In this document: piece by piece, positions 46,673 through 56,496 of the stretch | How the letters are laid out: each line of letters starts with the position of its first letter | Position numbering within the stretch: position 1 is the stretch's first letter | Assembly (NCBI GenBank): GCA_003211135.1 | Contig: QCTN01000003.1 | Location: 27,482-91,481, forward strand | DNA: 64,000 nt | Source: Prochlorococcus sp. AG-673-L20 | GTDB lineage: Bacteria > Cyanobacteriota > Cyanobacteriia > PCC-6307 > Cyanobiaceae | Reading direction: 5' to 3' | The notes under the pieces: model-generated | Database searches by the model: none | Told to the model about the DNA's origin: nothing | The model's input: the letters and a program-made list of their open reading frames with translations, nothing else | Program-made: the position numbers and the translations under genes

Positions 46673-47560
46673 GTGATAAAGAAAGACCTAAATTCTGAAA
46701 TAAGTATCCTTTTTGAACTATTAAGGTGGAATAAGCCTACAGGGAGACTTATTCTACTTATTCCTGCTGGATGGAGTTTATATCTAACTCCCGAATCAAA
46801 TCCAAGCATTTATATGTTGTTGAAAATCACAATCGGTGGATTATTAGTTAGTGGATTAGGTTGTGTTGCTAATGATATTTGGGATAAAAGAATAGATCAA
46901 AAAGTCTTAAGGACCAAAAACAGACCTCTTGCTGCAAATAAGATCAGTACTAAAACAGCATACTTAATACTTATATTTTTGATTATATGTAGTTTCTTTT
47001 TAACCTTATCGCTCCCAGAGAATGGAAGACTACTTTCTCTTTCACTTGCTTTTTTTGCTTTACCTTTAATTTTAATTTACCCTTCTGCAAAGAGATGGTT
47101 TAAATATCCGCAATTTATCTTATCAATATGCTGGGGATTCTCAGTTGTAATACCTTGGGCTGCGAACGAAGGTAATATCAATAGTATTGTTTTATTATTT
47201 TGCTGGCTGGCTACAATTTTTTGGACTTTTGGTTTTGATACTGTATATGCTTTGGCTGATAAAAAATATGATATTCAAATTGGAGTAAACAGTTCCGCAG
47301 TTAACCTTGCTTCAAATACAAAAAAAACTATTCAAATTTGTTATTTTTTAACTTCCAGTTTTCTTGCAATATGTGCTTTCATCAATCAACTAGCTTTTAT
47401 TTTTTGGCCAATTTGGTTAATAACAGGATTTTTAATGCAAAAAGATATTTTGAAAATATTTCCTGAAAGTAAACAATCCATTAAAAAAATTGGTGATCAT
47501 TTTAAAAACCAATCTATATATGGAGGCTTAATATTGTTGGGATTCATAATGGCCTCATAA
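46673..47560 (+). CDS. ubiA: UbiA-family prenyltransferase
   Basis: A membrane prenyltransferase of 295 residues and about eight helices. GTG 46673 is the start. The first Asp-rich motif is in GCVANDIWDKRIDQKV (NDxxD), followed by RTKNRPLAA. The second Asp-rich region is in FGFDTVYALADKKYD (DxxxD pattern). In cyanobacteria the 4-hydroxybenzoate enzyme of this family is needed for plastoquinone; other family members make phylloquinone, haem O or tocopherol. The annotation as 4-hydroxybenzoate type is by resemblance, so exact substrate is inferred. Confidence 0.85.
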   Translation: MIKKDLNSEISILFELLRWNKPTGRLILLIPAGWSLYLTPESNPSIYMLLKITIGGLLVSGLGCVANDIWDKRIDQKVLRTKNRPLAANKISTKTAYLILIFLIICSFFLTLSLPENGRLLSLSLAFFALPLILIYPSAKRWFKYPQFILSICWGFSVVIPWAANEGNINSIVLLFCWLATIFWTFGFDTVYALADKKYDIQIGVNSSAVNLASNTKKTIQICYFLTSSFLAICAFINQLAFIFWPIWLITGFLMQKDILKIFPESKQSIKKIGDHFKNQSIYGGLILLGFIMAS

Positions 47561-47572
47561 CTTATAAAAAGA

Positions 47573-48445
47573 ATGCTAGTTAAATTAAAAAAAGGAGATG
47601 AGATTCACATTTTAGCTCCAAGCTCTTTTATAGATAATGAAGAGGATTTTATAAAGGGCATAGATATTTTAAAAACATGGGGATTGAAGATTGTTCACAA
47701 TAATATCCTCTCAAGAAAGTTTGGGTATTTTGCTGGAGATGATCAAACAAGATTTAAAGAACTTGAAAAAGCTCAAAATAAGAAAGTCATCATTTTTGCT
47801 AAAGGTGGATGGGGTTCCGCAAGACTTTTAGAAAAAAATCCAAATTGGGGTAATGGTTTGATGATTGGATTCTCTGATACCTGTTCACTGTTGTTATCAA
47901 AATATTCAAAAGGATCTTTTGGCTCGATTCATGGACCGATGATTACTACTCTTTTTAAAGAACCTGAATGGAGTTTAAAAAGACTAAGAAATTTACTTTT
48001 TGAGGGATATGTTGATGATATTAAGGGTTTACCTTTAAAAAAAGGCATCGCAAAAGGAGAAATTGTTGTTTCTAATCTAACGATTGCATCTTTTCTAATT
48101 GGTACTGATCATTTCCCTGAATTAAAAGGGAAAATAATAATATTTGAGGATATAAACGAAGACATTTATAAAATTGATCGAATGTTAACTTATTTGAGAA
48201 TGACAAACAAATTGAATGGGATTTCAGGTATTGGATTCGGAAGTTTTTCAGATGAAGTGTGTACGCCTGAATGGAACGGCTTACTCAAAAAATTAATACT
48301 TGAGAGGCTTCAAGAATTTGACATTCCTATTCTTTTTGACCTCCCTATTGGACATTTATCTGGTAATGCATGCATCCCTTTAGGTTGTGAAGCAATATTA
48401 AATGGGAACGATGGAAAACTTATTATTCATATCCCTTCTAATTAA
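47573..48445 (+). CDS. LD-carboxypeptidase (S66 family)
   Basis: A 290-residue peptidase of the LdcA family, which removes the terminal D-alanine from murein tetrapeptides during cell-wall recycling. Visible family parts are HILAPSSFIDNEEDFIKGID, IFAKGGWGSARLLE (the GGxG turn) and MIGFSDTCSLLLSKY with the nucleophile Ser, plus the Glu-bearing IIIFEDINEDIYKIDRML and the closing PIGHLSGNACIPLG with His. It follows the UbiA gene by 12 bases and overlaps ispD by 4 bases tail to tail. Confidence 0.9.
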   Translation: MLVKLKKGDEIHILAPSSFIDNEEDFIKGIDILKTWGLKIVHNNILSRKFGYFAGDDQTRFKELEKAQNKKVIIFAKGGWGSARLLEKNPNWGNGLMIGFSDTCSLLLSKYSKGSFGSIHGPMITTLFKEPEWSLKRLRNLLFEGYVDDIKGLPLKKGIAKGEIVVSNLTIASFLIGTDHFPELKGKIIIFEDINEDIYKIDRMLTYLRMTNKLNGISGIGFGSFSDEVCTPEWNGLLKKLILERLQEFDIPILFDLPIGHLSGNACIPLGCEAILNGNDGKLIIHIPSN

Positions 48446-49113
48446 AAATCTTTTAAAAATACTTTTGCTATTTTCAGATCTAGTGGTGATGTGACTTTTA
48501 TATTTGCAGAATTTCCCTCAATTATTTTTACTTGCCAATTTAACATTTCAAAGAGTGAGGCATCATCTGTAACCGTCCAATTTTTCTCAATTGCCATTTT
48601 ATGAGCTTTTCTTAATCTCTTTACTAAAAAACCCTGAGGCGTTTGAGCTGCCCATAAATTTTGTCTATTTGGTGTTTCCTTTATATAACCTCTATTATCA
48701 ACAATCTTTATTGTGTCGGTAACCTTGGTAGCTAGAACAACTGCATCATTTTGTTCTAATTCTATAGCACATTTGTTTATTAAGTCGGAACTAATTAAGC
48801 ATCTAGCACCATCATGAATTAAAACTTTCTCAGCAGTTGATGGAAGAGAATTTAAACCATTAAAGACAGACTTTTGCCTAGTATCTCCACCATTTATCCA
48901 TTTAATTTTATTAGAAAAATTTTTTACTGATTTTAATAATTCTTGTTTGTCATTCGGCTGCCCTATTATTCCTACCCAGCTGACTAAACTTGCAGATAAT
49001 ACAGATTTTATAGTCCAAAAAATAAGAGATTCCCCTTCTAATTCAATAAGTAATTTATTTCTTCCAGCTTTCATTCTGCTACCACTGCCTGCCGCGGGTA
49101 TTAATACATGCAC
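48442..49113 (-). CDS. ispD: 2-C-methyl-D-erythritol 4-phosphate cytidylyltransferase
   Basis: Third step of the MEP pathway, which supplies isoprenoids for carotenoids, phytol and quinones in cyanobacteria. The 223 residues begin LIPAAGSGSRMKAGRNKLLI, the cytidylyltransferase signature with the CTP-binding glycines and Arg/Lys. EKVLIHDGARCLISSDL and WAAQTPQGFLVKRLRKAH follow. The start is GTG 49113. It is divergent from fabG with 93 bases between. Confidence 0.95.
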   Translation of the reverse strand: MHVLIPAAGSGSRMKAGRNKLLIELEGESLIFWTIKSVLSASLVSWVGIIGQPNDKQELLKSVKNFSNKIKWINGGDTRQKSVFNGLNSLPSTAEKVLIHDGARCLISSDLINKCAIELEQNDAVVLATKVTDTIKIVDNRGYIKETPNRQNLWAAQTPQGFLVKRLRKAHKMAIEKNWTVTDDASLFEMLNWQVKIIEGNSANIKVTSPLDLKIAKVFLKDF

Positions 49114-49206
49114 AATAATTTGAGTTTATATTTTCTAGATAATTATAAATAAAAGTAATATGTTTGCACAAATAGTACTACGATTTTAAATTATAAAAAT
49201 TTCACA

Positions 49207-49956
49207 ATGTCAAATACAGAATCTTTAACAGGTAAAGTTGCTTTAATTACAGGGGCTAGCAGGGGCATTGGTAAGGAAATTGCCTTAGAACTTAGTAATT
49301 TAGGAGCAGAAGTCATAATAAATTATTCTTCGTCTGATGAAAAAGCTGAAGAAGTTGTAAATCTAATTAGAGATTCTGGAGGCAAAGTTCATAAATTAAA
49401 ATTTGATGTTTCAAAAGAAGAATCTGTTAGTAGAGCTTTTGAAGAAATCATAAAGATAAATGGTGCTATAGATATTCTTGTAAATAATGCTGGCATAACA
49501 AGAGATGGGCTCTTAATGCGAATGAAATCAGAACAATGGGATGACGTTCTAAATACAAACTTAAAAGGGGTTTTTCTTTGTACAAAATATGCTTCAAAAT
49601 TTATGATAAAAAAAAGAAGCGGAAAGATAATTAATATTTCATCTATTGTTGGAATAATTGGAAATCCTGGACAAGCAAATTATTCTGCCGCTAAAGCAGG
49701 TGTTATTGGCTTTACAAAAACCTGTGCAAAAGAATTTGCTTCAAGAGGGATAAATGTTAATGCTATAGCTCCAGGTTTTATAGAAACAGAAATGACTGAA
49801 AAACTAAATAACGAAGAAATTATCAAAGCTATACCATTAGGCAAACTAGGTAGTTGTTCACAAATAGCAAACTTAGTTTCTTTCTTAGTCTCTAGTAATG
49901 CTGGCAGTTATATAACAGGACAAACAATAAGTATTGATGGGGGCATGAGTATTTAA
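49207..49956 (+). CDS. fabG: 3-oxoacyl-ACP reductase FabG
   Basis: An NADPH-dependent reductase of fatty acid elongation, classical SDR type. The 249 residues have KVALITGASRGIGKEIALEL, the NNAG box (DILVNNAGITRDG), the catalytic set Asn, Ser (ISSIVG), Tyr and Lys (NYSAAKAG), and the closing YITGQTISIDGGMSI. Length is normal. It ends exactly where the small minus-strand gene ends (no bases between). Confidence 0.95.
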   Translation: MSNTESLTGKVALITGASRGIGKEIALELSNLGAEVIINYSSSDEKAEEVVNLIRDSGGKVHKLKFDVSKEESVSRAFEEIIKINGAIDILVNNAGITRDGLLMRMKSEQWDDVLNTNLKGVFLCTKYASKFMIKKRSGKIINISSIVGIIGNPGQANYSAAKAGVIGFTKTCAKEFASRGINVNAIAPGFIETEMTEKLNNEEIIKAIPLGKLGSCSQIANLVSFLVSSNAGSYITGQTISIDGGMSI

Positions 49957-50136
49957 TTATGTACTTTCATATGGTTGAACCAACTCATCCCTTAATCTTC
50001 TAATCTTTTGTAGAAGTTTTAATCTTCGACTTCTAGCAGTTAAAGTCAAGAAAAATCTAAGAGGAAAATATATAAGAGTCATTGCAACTGCAAGTGTGGC
50101 AGTTAAAGTAAAAATAAGATTCCCTGTTTTGTCCAT
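49957..50136 (-). CDS. 59-residue small membrane protein, unknown function
   Basis: ATG (50134-50136) opens a 59-codon frame, just under common length cut-offs. It ends TAA, directly against the fabG stop. The peptide has a single transmembrane helix (NLIFTLTATLAVAMTLIYF) followed by a strongly basic stretch (TARSRRLKLLQKIRRLRDEL), giving an N-out, C-in topology by the positive-inside rule. Base composition and tight packing support a real gene. The function is unknown. It runs away from groEL, leaving 134 bases between their starts. Confidence 0.6.
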   Translation of the reverse strand: MDKTGNLIFTLTATLAVAMTLIYFPLRFFLTLTARSRRLKLLQKIRRLRDELVQPYEST

Positions 50137-50270
50137 AACTTCAAGATACTCATAATTTAATTAATTTGGATAGCTATTTAAGAGAAATTCGGCTTTCCCC
50201 ACTTAATTAAGTATCCCTTAAATATAATTCCATGGGACATTAGAATAAAGATATAAAGATTTAAATAAAC

Positions 50271-51965
50271 ATGTCAAAACAATTAAGCTTTTCGAACGAA
50301 TCTAGAGAAGCGCTTGAAAAAGGAATAAATACTGTCGCAAATGCTGTTAAAGTTACTATTGGTCCAAAAGCAAAGAATGTTGTAATAGAAAGAAAATTTG
50401 GTTCTCCAGACATAGTAAGAGATGGATCTACGGTTGCGAAAGAAATCAACCTTGAGAATCCCATCTCTAATTTAGGGGCAAAGTTAATAGAACAAGTAGC
50501 ATCAAAAACTAAAGAGAGTGCTGGTGATGGAACAACAACAGCAACAATCTTGACTCAAATAATGGTTCAAGAAGGTTTAAAAAATATAGCTGCGGGAGCT
50601 AGTCCTATTGAGCTAAAAAAAGGAATGGAAAAAGGATTAGATTTTGTTTTAGAGAAATTAAAATCAAAGAGTATCAAAATAAATGGCTCCGATATTAAAA
50701 AAGTTGCGACGGTAAGTGCAGGAGGAGATGAAGAAATTGGTTCAATAATTTCAAAAGCAATGGATATTGTAACTTCAGATGGAGTTATAACAGTAGAAGA
50801 ATCACAATCCCTAGAGACAGAGCTAGATATCACAGAGGGAATGTCTTTTGATAGAGGTTATAGCTCACCTTATTTTGTAACAGATCAAGAAAGACAAATT
50901 TGTGAACTTGAAAATCCAAAGATCCTAATCACTGATCAAAAAATATCAACACTAACCAACTTGGTACCTATCCTCGAAGAGGTTCAAAAATCTGCTTCTA
51001 CATTTTTAATTCTAGCTGAAGATATTGAGGGGGAAGCTCTAACAACTCTTGTATTAAATAAAAATAGTGGGGTATTGAATGTTTCGGCTGTTCGAGCTCC
51101 ATCATTTGGAGAAAGGAGAAAAGCTGCTTTAGAAGATATCTCAATTCTTACAGGAGCTAAATTAATTAGCGAAGATCAATCAATGAAATTAGAAGAAGTT
51201 ACTCTTAATGATCTTGGAAAAGCAAAAAAAATAACAATCTCAAAGGATAAAACAACAATCGTAGCTTTCGACGATACCAAAGACCTTGTCCAAGCAAGAG
51301 TTGAGAAATTAAAAAGGGAAGTAGAAATAACTGAATCGGAATACGATAAAGATAAGATTAACGAGAGAATAGCAAAACTTGCTGGAGGAGTAGCTCTTAT
51401 TAAAGTTGGGGCTGCGACGGAAACAGAGATGAAGTATAAAAAATTAAGAATAGAGGATTCACTCAATGCTACAAAAGCTGCTATTGAGGAAGGAGTAGTT
51501 TCAGGAGGAGGACAAACGTTAATTGAAATATCAAATGAACTTTCTAATTCACGTAAGGAAATCTCAGATGATTTGACTACAGGTATTGATATTATTACAA
51601 ATGCACTTTTAGAACCTACAAAACAAATTGCAAAAAATGCTGGTTTTAATGGGGATGTTGTTATCGCTGATATAAAAAGATTAGGTAAGGGTTTTAATGC
51701 TAATAATGGAGAATATGAGAATTTAAACGAATCAGGAATATTAGATCCTACTAAAGTTATTCGATTGGCTCTTCAAGATTCAGTATCAATTGCAGCAATG
51801 ATAATTACTACGGAAGTTGCAGTTGCTGATATCCCAGAACCAGAGGCAGCACCTGGAGGACCAGGGGCAGATCCAATGGGCGGAATGGGTGGTATGGGTA
51901 TGCCAGGAATGGGCGGCATGGGTATGCCAGGAATGGGCGGCATGGGTATGCCAGGAATGATGTAA
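50271..51965 (+). CDS. groEL: Chaperonin GroEL (groES-independent copy)
   Basis: A 60-kDa chaperonin of 564 residues. [20 protein letters not shown] and [13 protein letters not shown] are recognisable, with the equatorial ATP-binding AGDGTTTAT, and apical domain segments such as [19 protein letters not shown]. The C-terminus carries three GMGGMGMP units and ends PGMM. There is no groES gene in front, which in cyanobacteria marks the second GroEL copy, and several substitutions (for example KAKNVV in place of KGRNVV) set it apart from the housekeeping one. Whether this copy folds general substrates is unknown. Confidence 0.95.
   Translation: MSKQLSFSNESREALEKGINTVANAVKVTIGPKAKNVVIERKFGSPDIVRDGSTVAKEINLENPISNLGAKLIEQVASKTKESAGDGTTTATILTQIMVQEGLKNIAAGASPIELKKGMEKGLDFVLEKLKSKSIKINGSDIKKVATVSAGGDEEIGSIISKAMDIVTSDGVITVEESQSLETELDITEGMSFDRGYSSPYFVTDQERQICELENPKILITDQKISTLTNLVPILEEVQKSASTFLILAEDIEGEALTTLVLNKNSGVLNVSAVRAPSFGERRKAALEDISILTGAKLISEDQSMKLEEVTLNDLGKAKKITISKDKTTIVAFDDTKDLVQARVEKLKREVEITESEYDKDKINERIAKLAGGVALIKVGAATETEMKYKKLRIEDSLNATKAAIEEGVVSGGGQTLIEISNELSNSRKEISDDLTTGIDIITNALLEPTKQIAKNAGFNGDVVIADIKRLGKGFNANNGEYENLNESGILDPTKVIRLALQDSVSIAAMIITTEVAVADIPEPEAAPGGPGADPMGGMGGMGMPGMGGMGMPGMGGMGMPGMM
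51882..51953 (+). repeat. 24-base tandem repeat in groEL C-terminus
   Basis: Three 24-base units at 51882-51905, 51906-51929 and 51930-51953, each encoding GMGGMGMP. The last two are identical; the first differs at two synonymous sites. Slippage here would lengthen or shorten the flexible GGM tail without breaking the frame. Confidence 0.9.
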
Positions 51966-51969
51966 AAAC

Positions 51970-52374
51970 TTAGCTGGCTTTTTTCTCGTTATTAATCCAT
52001 TTTCTCAAGTTTTTTATATCAGGTAGTGGCAATTCTTCTGTATCTTTATATTCACTCTCATTTTTATAAGACCCATAAATATCTTTATCAATAATTTCAG
52101 TATTAATAGATTTTTTTGTTTCTTTAAGTTTAAATTCTATCTCTTCTTCGTATTGAACATTTTTTAATAATTCCAAATTGATTTGATTCTGACTTGTCTC
52201 TGCCTGATCATCTTCTATTAATTTTAATTGATCTTGATTTTTTACAAATAATTCATTTAAAGATTCCGGTCCAAACCTATGTGCCCATACATTAATTATA
52301 TTTTCTAACATCAAATGATTTTTATCAAAAGATGCTTTTTGGTAAATATCTTTTAGATGATCTTTTAAAAACAT
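51970..52374 (-). CDS. Acidic protein of unknown function
   Basis: A 134-residue soluble protein with ATG start. The N-terminal half is helical (FLKDHLKDIYQKASFDKNHL, ENIINVWAHRFGPESLNELF), the rest is acidic and Lys-rich with low-complexity stretches and a short C-terminal helix (DIKNLRKWINNEKK). No domain recognised. It lies 7 bases after the ABC-2 permease gene on the same strand, so it is likely the last gene of that operon. It converges on groEL. Confidence 0.65.
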   Translation of the reverse strand: MFLKDHLKDIYQKASFDKNHLMLENIINVWAHRFGPESLNELFVKNQDQLKLIEDDQAETSQNQINLELLKNVQYEEEIEFKLKETKKSINTEIIDKDIYGSYKNESEYKDTEELPLPDIKNLRKWINNEKKAS

Positions 52375-52381
52375 AAATTTA

Positions 52382-53206
52382 TTAATTTAATTTTCTATTT
52401 AACAATGGCCTTATAATAATTAAAGAAAAAACTGTTAAAGAAAATAAAATTGAGATACAACTCTTACAAGTTAAGTCACCATATGGTGCGTGTAAAGCCA
52501 CCAAATCTAAATTCATAGTTTGAGTATAAGCAATCCTGATAGGTTCAATCGCAAAAGTTAATGGATTTAAGGAGGCTAGCCACCCTAACCAATTTGGCAT
52601 AAACGAAATGGGTGCTAATGCAGTACTTGCAAAAAGAAGAGGCAAATTTATTACAAATATAAGAGCAATTAATTCAATATGACCAGGTAAAACAAAAGCC
52701 AAGCAGAGGCTTATTGATGTCACAAAGAGTACTAATAGTATTAATGTTGTAAAAACAATTCCTAACCCATAAAAGTCAGGCCATCCATAACCCAAAGCAA
52801 ATGAAACAATCATTATCACAATACTTTGAACAAAACTCAGAATAGTTATGTAAAAGAATGAGGATAAAACAATCGACAATCTACTCGCTAGAGGTGCGAC
52901 AAGTAACCTATTTAAAAAGCCAAACTCTCTATCAAACATTAAAGGCAAGCCTGAATTCAACGCTCCACTAAAAGCAGTAAAAACAATTAGTCCTGCTCCC
53001 AAAAAATTTCCATAAGAATCTACTCCTGGTAGAAAACCTTCAGGAGCCTTTGAGAAAAGAGCTCCAAATAAGAAGAGCCAAATTATAGGTTGCAATATGC
53101 CCGCTAAAATAGTAGAAGGTCTTCTTTTTAATTGGATAAATAACCTTTTGGTTAAAGCAACAGTTTCTTGATATAAAAAAAATAAATTATATTGTTTTAA
53201 TTCCAT
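52382..53206 (-). CDS. ABC-2 type transporter permease
   Basis: A 274-residue membrane protein with six helices of the ABC-2 (DrrB/NodJ) family. It includes RRPSTILAGILQPIIWLFLF at the start, FDREFGFLNRLLVAPLASRL (the typical cytoplasmic loop) and PISFMPNWLGWLASLNPLTF (the ABC-2 signature). The product exported is unknown; lipids, polysaccharides or drugs are possible. It lies 54 bases after its ATPase partner gene on the same strand. Confidence 0.9.
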   Translation of the reverse strand: MELKQYNLFFLYQETVALTKRLFIQLKRRPSTILAGILQPIIWLFLFGALFSKAPEGFLPGVDSYGNFLGAGLIVFTAFSGALNSGLPLMFDREFGFLNRLLVAPLASRLSIVLSSFFYITILSFVQSIVIMIVSFALGYGWPDFYGLGIVFTTLILLVLFVTSISLCLAFVLPGHIELIALIFVINLPLLFASTALAPISFMPNWLGWLASLNPLTFAIEPIRIAYTQTMNLDLVALHAPYGDLTCKSCISILFSLTVFSLIIIRPLLNRKLN

Positions 53207-53260
53207 TATTTAAAAACTTTTAATCATTATTATAATTAGTTATCAAAAAATTTATTATTT

Positions 53261-54277
53261 TTATCTCATTGATTGCTTCGATTCTTTTTTTAGATCTCTT
53301 TTACCAGTCATGGAAATTTCTGCATCTAATAATGTTTTGCCAGTCGCCTGTAGATAAACATCATCCAAGCTAGGTTGACTTTGAGCAAGAGAAAAAATTT
53401 CAAACTTTGAAAAAGCTAATTCTACTTTTAGTTTTGTGAGCAAATCCTTTTCCTTATCTACTACAAAATTAATTGAATAACCTTGCGCCTTATTTATGAT
53501 AATCTGACTGATTCCATCGATTGAAGATAAAATTTCTCTTATTTTTTTAGACTCTTCATGAGTACTAAATTCTCTTACTTTTAAAGTAATCCTATCTCCT
53601 CCTAATTTATTTTTAAGTTGAGAAGGTGTTCCTTGAGCTATAACTTTCCCATCATCAATTATTACCAAACTATCTGCTAATTTATCTATTTCATCAAGAT
53701 AATGACTACTTAAAATAATAGTCATTCCATCATTCTTCAAATCTTTCAAAAGTTGCCAAATTATATTTCTACTTTCAATATCCAAACCTACCGTTGGTTC
53801 ATCTAATATTAAAACTTTGGGCAAATGTAAAAGGCTTGCAGCTAAATCTATTCTTCTTTTCATTCCTCCTGAATATGTTCCGCATTTTCTATCAATCCAA
53901 TCATTCATCTCTAATTGATTTATTAATAATTTTATTCTTTCGTATTTTTCCTTTTTATTCATATGATATAAATCCGACTGAAAATCTAATAATTCTCGCC
54001 CTGTTAGGATTTTATCGAGAGCAATATCTTGAGCCACATAACCAATTAATTCTCTAATTTTTCTTGGATTTTTAATTAAATTGATATTGTTTACAAAAAC
54101 CTCACCACCATCTGGTTCTACTAAAGTAGCTAGTATTTTTATGAGAGTAGACTTACCTGCACCATTTGGACCTAAGATTCCAAATAATGTGCCAGCATTA
54201 ATTTCCATTGATAAATCTTTTAATGCCTGTATATCAGAATATGATTTTGAAAGATCCGTAATTTGTATATAATTCAT
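53261..54277 (-). CDS. ABC transporter ATP-binding protein (DrrA-like)
   Basis: ATG 54277 gives 338 residues; a TTG one codon upstream is possible. Walker A is GILGPNGAGKSTLIKIL, the ABC signature is YSGGMKRRIDLA, and Walker B is KVLILDEPTVGLD. The C-terminal 80 residues are the DrrA-type extension (SQPSLDDVYLQATGKTLLD). It works with the ABC-2 permease encoded next. ctaB is the upstream gene, 33 bases away on the same strand, which may mean co-expression with oxidase assembly, though no functional link is known. Confidence 0.92.
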   Translation of the reverse strand: MNYIQITDLSKSYSDIQALKDLSMEINAGTLFGILGPNGAGKSTLIKILATLVEPDGGEVFVNNINLIKNPRKIRELIGYVAQDIALDKILTGRELLDFQSDLYHMNKKEKYERIKLLINQLEMNDWIDRKCGTYSGGMKRRIDLAASLLHLPKVLILDEPTVGLDIESRNIIWQLLKDLKNDGMTIILSSHYLDEIDKLADSLVIIDDGKVIAQGTPSQLKNKLGGDRITLKVREFSTHEESKKIREILSSIDGISQIIINKAQGYSINFVVDKEKDLLTKLKVELAFSKFEIFSLAQSQPSLDDVYLQATGKTLLDAEISMTGKRDLKKESKQSMR

Positions 54278-54312
54278 CAAGCTAGAATTTATCCTCTAAT
54301 ATTTACATTAAT

Positions 54313-55311
54313 CTAATAATTAAAGTATGCCTTTAATGATAAGAACATTTGCATAGACTGATGTTCAAAATCCACAGAAAGTTGAGTTCTTGAAATCAAT
54401 AGCAAAAGACAAATACCAAACATATAAAGTATTGACCATCTGAATAGTCCTTTAGCTTTTTCTAAATCATCTGGTGAACTTTTTAATCTATTTATTAATT
54501 GTAAAAGTCTTCCATTAAAAGGTAAAAGCATTATTAAATAAAGAAGTCCTCCCTCAGGTAAAGCAAAAAAACCGAGAATACTCATAAAAACAGTTGCCCA
54601 TCCGTAGCGAGAAATAGCTTTGACGGTAAACGCTGAACCCTTAACGGAAGGGAGCATAGGTATCCCTACAGACGCATAATCATCTTTTAATAAAATTGCA
54701 AGAGCCCAAAAATGTGCTGGGGTCCACAGCATTACCAAACCAAATAACCACCAACCACTAAGTCCTATATGACCCGTGGCTGCTGAAGCTCCTACTAAAG
54801 GAGGTATAGCTCCTGCAACACCACCAAAAACAATATTTTGAGTTGTTCTTGGTTTAAGAATTATCGTATATAAAATTACATAACTACATAATCCCAACAA
54901 TGTTAAACCGGCGGCTAAATAATTTACGCCACTTATCAAAAGCATTGCAGCTGCCAATGTACAAGATACTGCTCCTAAAAAAACAGTATTAAATGTTAAC
55001 TTACCTGAGGGTAAAGCTCTATTACTTGTCCTTTTCATCCTCTTGTCCAAGTCCATTTCCCACAAACAATTAAGTGCTCCTGCTGCTGCGGCTGCCAAGG
55101 CCCCTCCTCCTAAAGTACATATAAGCTTAGGAGAGGATAAAGGCCATTCTTCCGTTAATGCCATTCCTCCTAAAGTTGTAGCCAGTAATAATGGAATCAA
55201 CCTAGGTTTGGCAACTTCAAGCCAAGGAGGTAGTATTACTTTTTTTCTTGAAGGTACAACTTGTTCTCGAATTGAAGTCTGGAAATTAAAGTTTTCTAAA
55301 TTACTTTTCAT
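54313..55311 (-). CDS. ctaB: Protohaem IX farnesyltransferase (haem O synthase)
   Basis: Converts protohaem to haem O, the precursor of haem A. The 332-residue UbiA-fold protein has the first Asp-rich motif in [20 protein letters not shown] (NxxxD) and RALPSGKL, and the second near [16 protein letters not shown] (the haem O synthase form with DD). It overlaps the end of ctaA by 4 bases, so translation is coupled. Its product is the substrate of CtaA. Confidence 0.95.
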   Translation of the reverse strand: MKSNLENFNFQTSIREQVVPSRKKVILPPWLEVAKPRLIPLLLATTLGGMALTEEWPLSSPKLICTLGGGALAAAAAGALNCLWEMDLDKRMKRTSNRALPSGKLTFNTVFLGAVSCTLAAAMLLISGVNYLAAGLTLLGLCSYVILYTIILKPRTTQNIVFGGVAGAIPPLVGASAATGHIGLSGWWLFGLVMLWTPAHFWALAILLKDDYASVGIPMLPSVKGSAFTVKAISRYGWATVFMSILGFFALPEGGLLYLIMLLPFNGRLLQLINRLKSSPDDLEKAKGLFRWSILYMFGICLLLLISRTQLSVDFEHQSMQMFLSLKAYFNY

Positions 55312-56243
55312 GAGTTTAAACCTACTATTACTGAATTAAATGGTTGATTGTTTTTTTTATTTAGATAAGGATTTCTAAAAATCAATGATGTTAGGGTCGC
55401 AATTAATAAAGAAGCATTTAGCTGATGACCAATAACAAAAATAGGTTCACTTAAATTAGTTTTAAGGCTCAATACTCCAAGAACAACTTGGGAAATTAAA
55501 AGAAAAAAAAGTGAGCAAAGGTATCTCCAATTATTCTGGAACAAATCTTGTTTATATATTGAGATAGCCAAAATAAATAAAATAGAAATAGAAATTGGGA
55601 TAGCAAATAATTTATGAGTATCTAAAATTAAACATTGTTTATTAAAAGATAAGCAGAGATTTGCAGACCAAGTTGATGAAAGCCTTACTCCAATAAAAGA
55701 TTGAACTAAAGTCAGTATTAGGGGGAAAAATAAAAATATCTTCCACCAAGTTAATGATTTATTAACCGCATTATTTTCGAGATTCTGATTGATTGTTATT
55801 GTTGTTATTAGGAGTAAAAAAGCTGTCAAAAGATGAGCAGTAACTGAGTAGGAATTAAGTAAATTAATTACTGTTAATGCTCCAATAGAGCCTTGAACAA
55901 TTACTAAGAATACTAATAATGAATAAGTTTTTGGTAACCAATTTGGAAGATCTTTTCTCCAAATTATTGAAAGTATGAATTTAGAAAGAATTAACAGCCC
56001 TACTAGGAAAGCATCCAAACGATGGAACCATTCTAGAAAAACTCTTAGATTCATATGATTAAGAGGTAGAAAAGTCCCATAACATAAAGGCCAATCAGGG
56101 CATGCAAGACCGGCCTCCATAACCCTAGTAGCTCCTCCAATAACTATTAAAACTATTAAGGCCAAAACGCAATGTGTTCCCAATTTCAGAAAAACTGACT
56201 TGTATTTTGATTGATATATTTCGTTTTTAAACAAATTATTCAA
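55308..56243 (-). CDS. ctaA: Haem A synthase
   Basis: A membrane enzyme that oxidises haem O to haem A. The 311 residues have eight helices in two repeats. Conserved features are [20 protein letters not shown], the haem-ligand His region ([13 protein letters not shown]), VTAHLLTAF, and [16 protein letters not shown] toward the end. The Cys pair of the loop lies in [15 protein letters not shown] sequence ([16 protein letters not shown]). Start is TTG 56243. Divergent from ctaC. Confidence 0.93.
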   Translation of the reverse strand: MNNLFKNEIYQSKYKSVFLKLGTHCVLALIVLIVIGGATRVMEAGLACPDWPLCYGTFLPLNHMNLRVFLEWFHRLDAFLVGLLILSKFILSIIWRKDLPNWLPKTYSLLVFLVIVQGSIGALTVINLLNSYSVTAHLLTAFLLLITTITINQNLENNAVNKSLTWWKIFLFFPLILTLVQSFIGVRLSSTWSANLCLSFNKQCLILDTHKLFAIPISISILFILAISIYKQDLFQNNWRYLCSLFFLLISQVVLGVLSLKTNLSEPIFVIGHQLNASLLIATLTSLIFRNPYLNKKNNQPFNSVIVGLNS

Positions 56244-56496
56244 AGCTCTTCTTTTTGCATATTAATTTAGATTCAAATATCAAACATTAATTAAAAGTAA
56301 ATGTTTTATTTTTAAAGTTTATTTGTTTTTTTAATCTTTTTTCCCTGACATAAACCTGTAAAAAGTTATTGATAATACTTCTTTTATTTTTTAAATCTTA
56401 AGAAGTTATGAATTTCAATAATATTCCATTAACAAACAATGCAAAATTAGAAAAAATGAATATGTTGAAAATATAAATAGAATCTTTTTACCTCAA
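56244..56496. other. Divergent control region between ctaA and ctaC
   Basis: This 253-base gap separates the haem A synthesis genes from the oxidase structural genes. It is strongly AT-rich. It contains a 22-codon frame on the plus strand and should contain promoters for both directions. I see no clear promoter pair. Confidence 0.4.
56408..56476 (+). CDS. Possible 22-codon leader peptide before ctaC
   Basis: ATG 56408 opens 22 codons (MNFNNIPLTNNAKLEKMNML start) ending TAA, 20 bases before the ctaC TTG start. It could be a leader ORF or chance. No ribosome binding site or conservation evidence is available. Confidence 0.15.
   Translation: MNFNNIPLTNNAKLEKMNMLKI

Noticed and set aside
53794..54272. 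Plus-strand frames inside the ABC ATPase gene
   Set aside because: They lie antisense to a gene with complete Walker A, signature and Walker B motifs.
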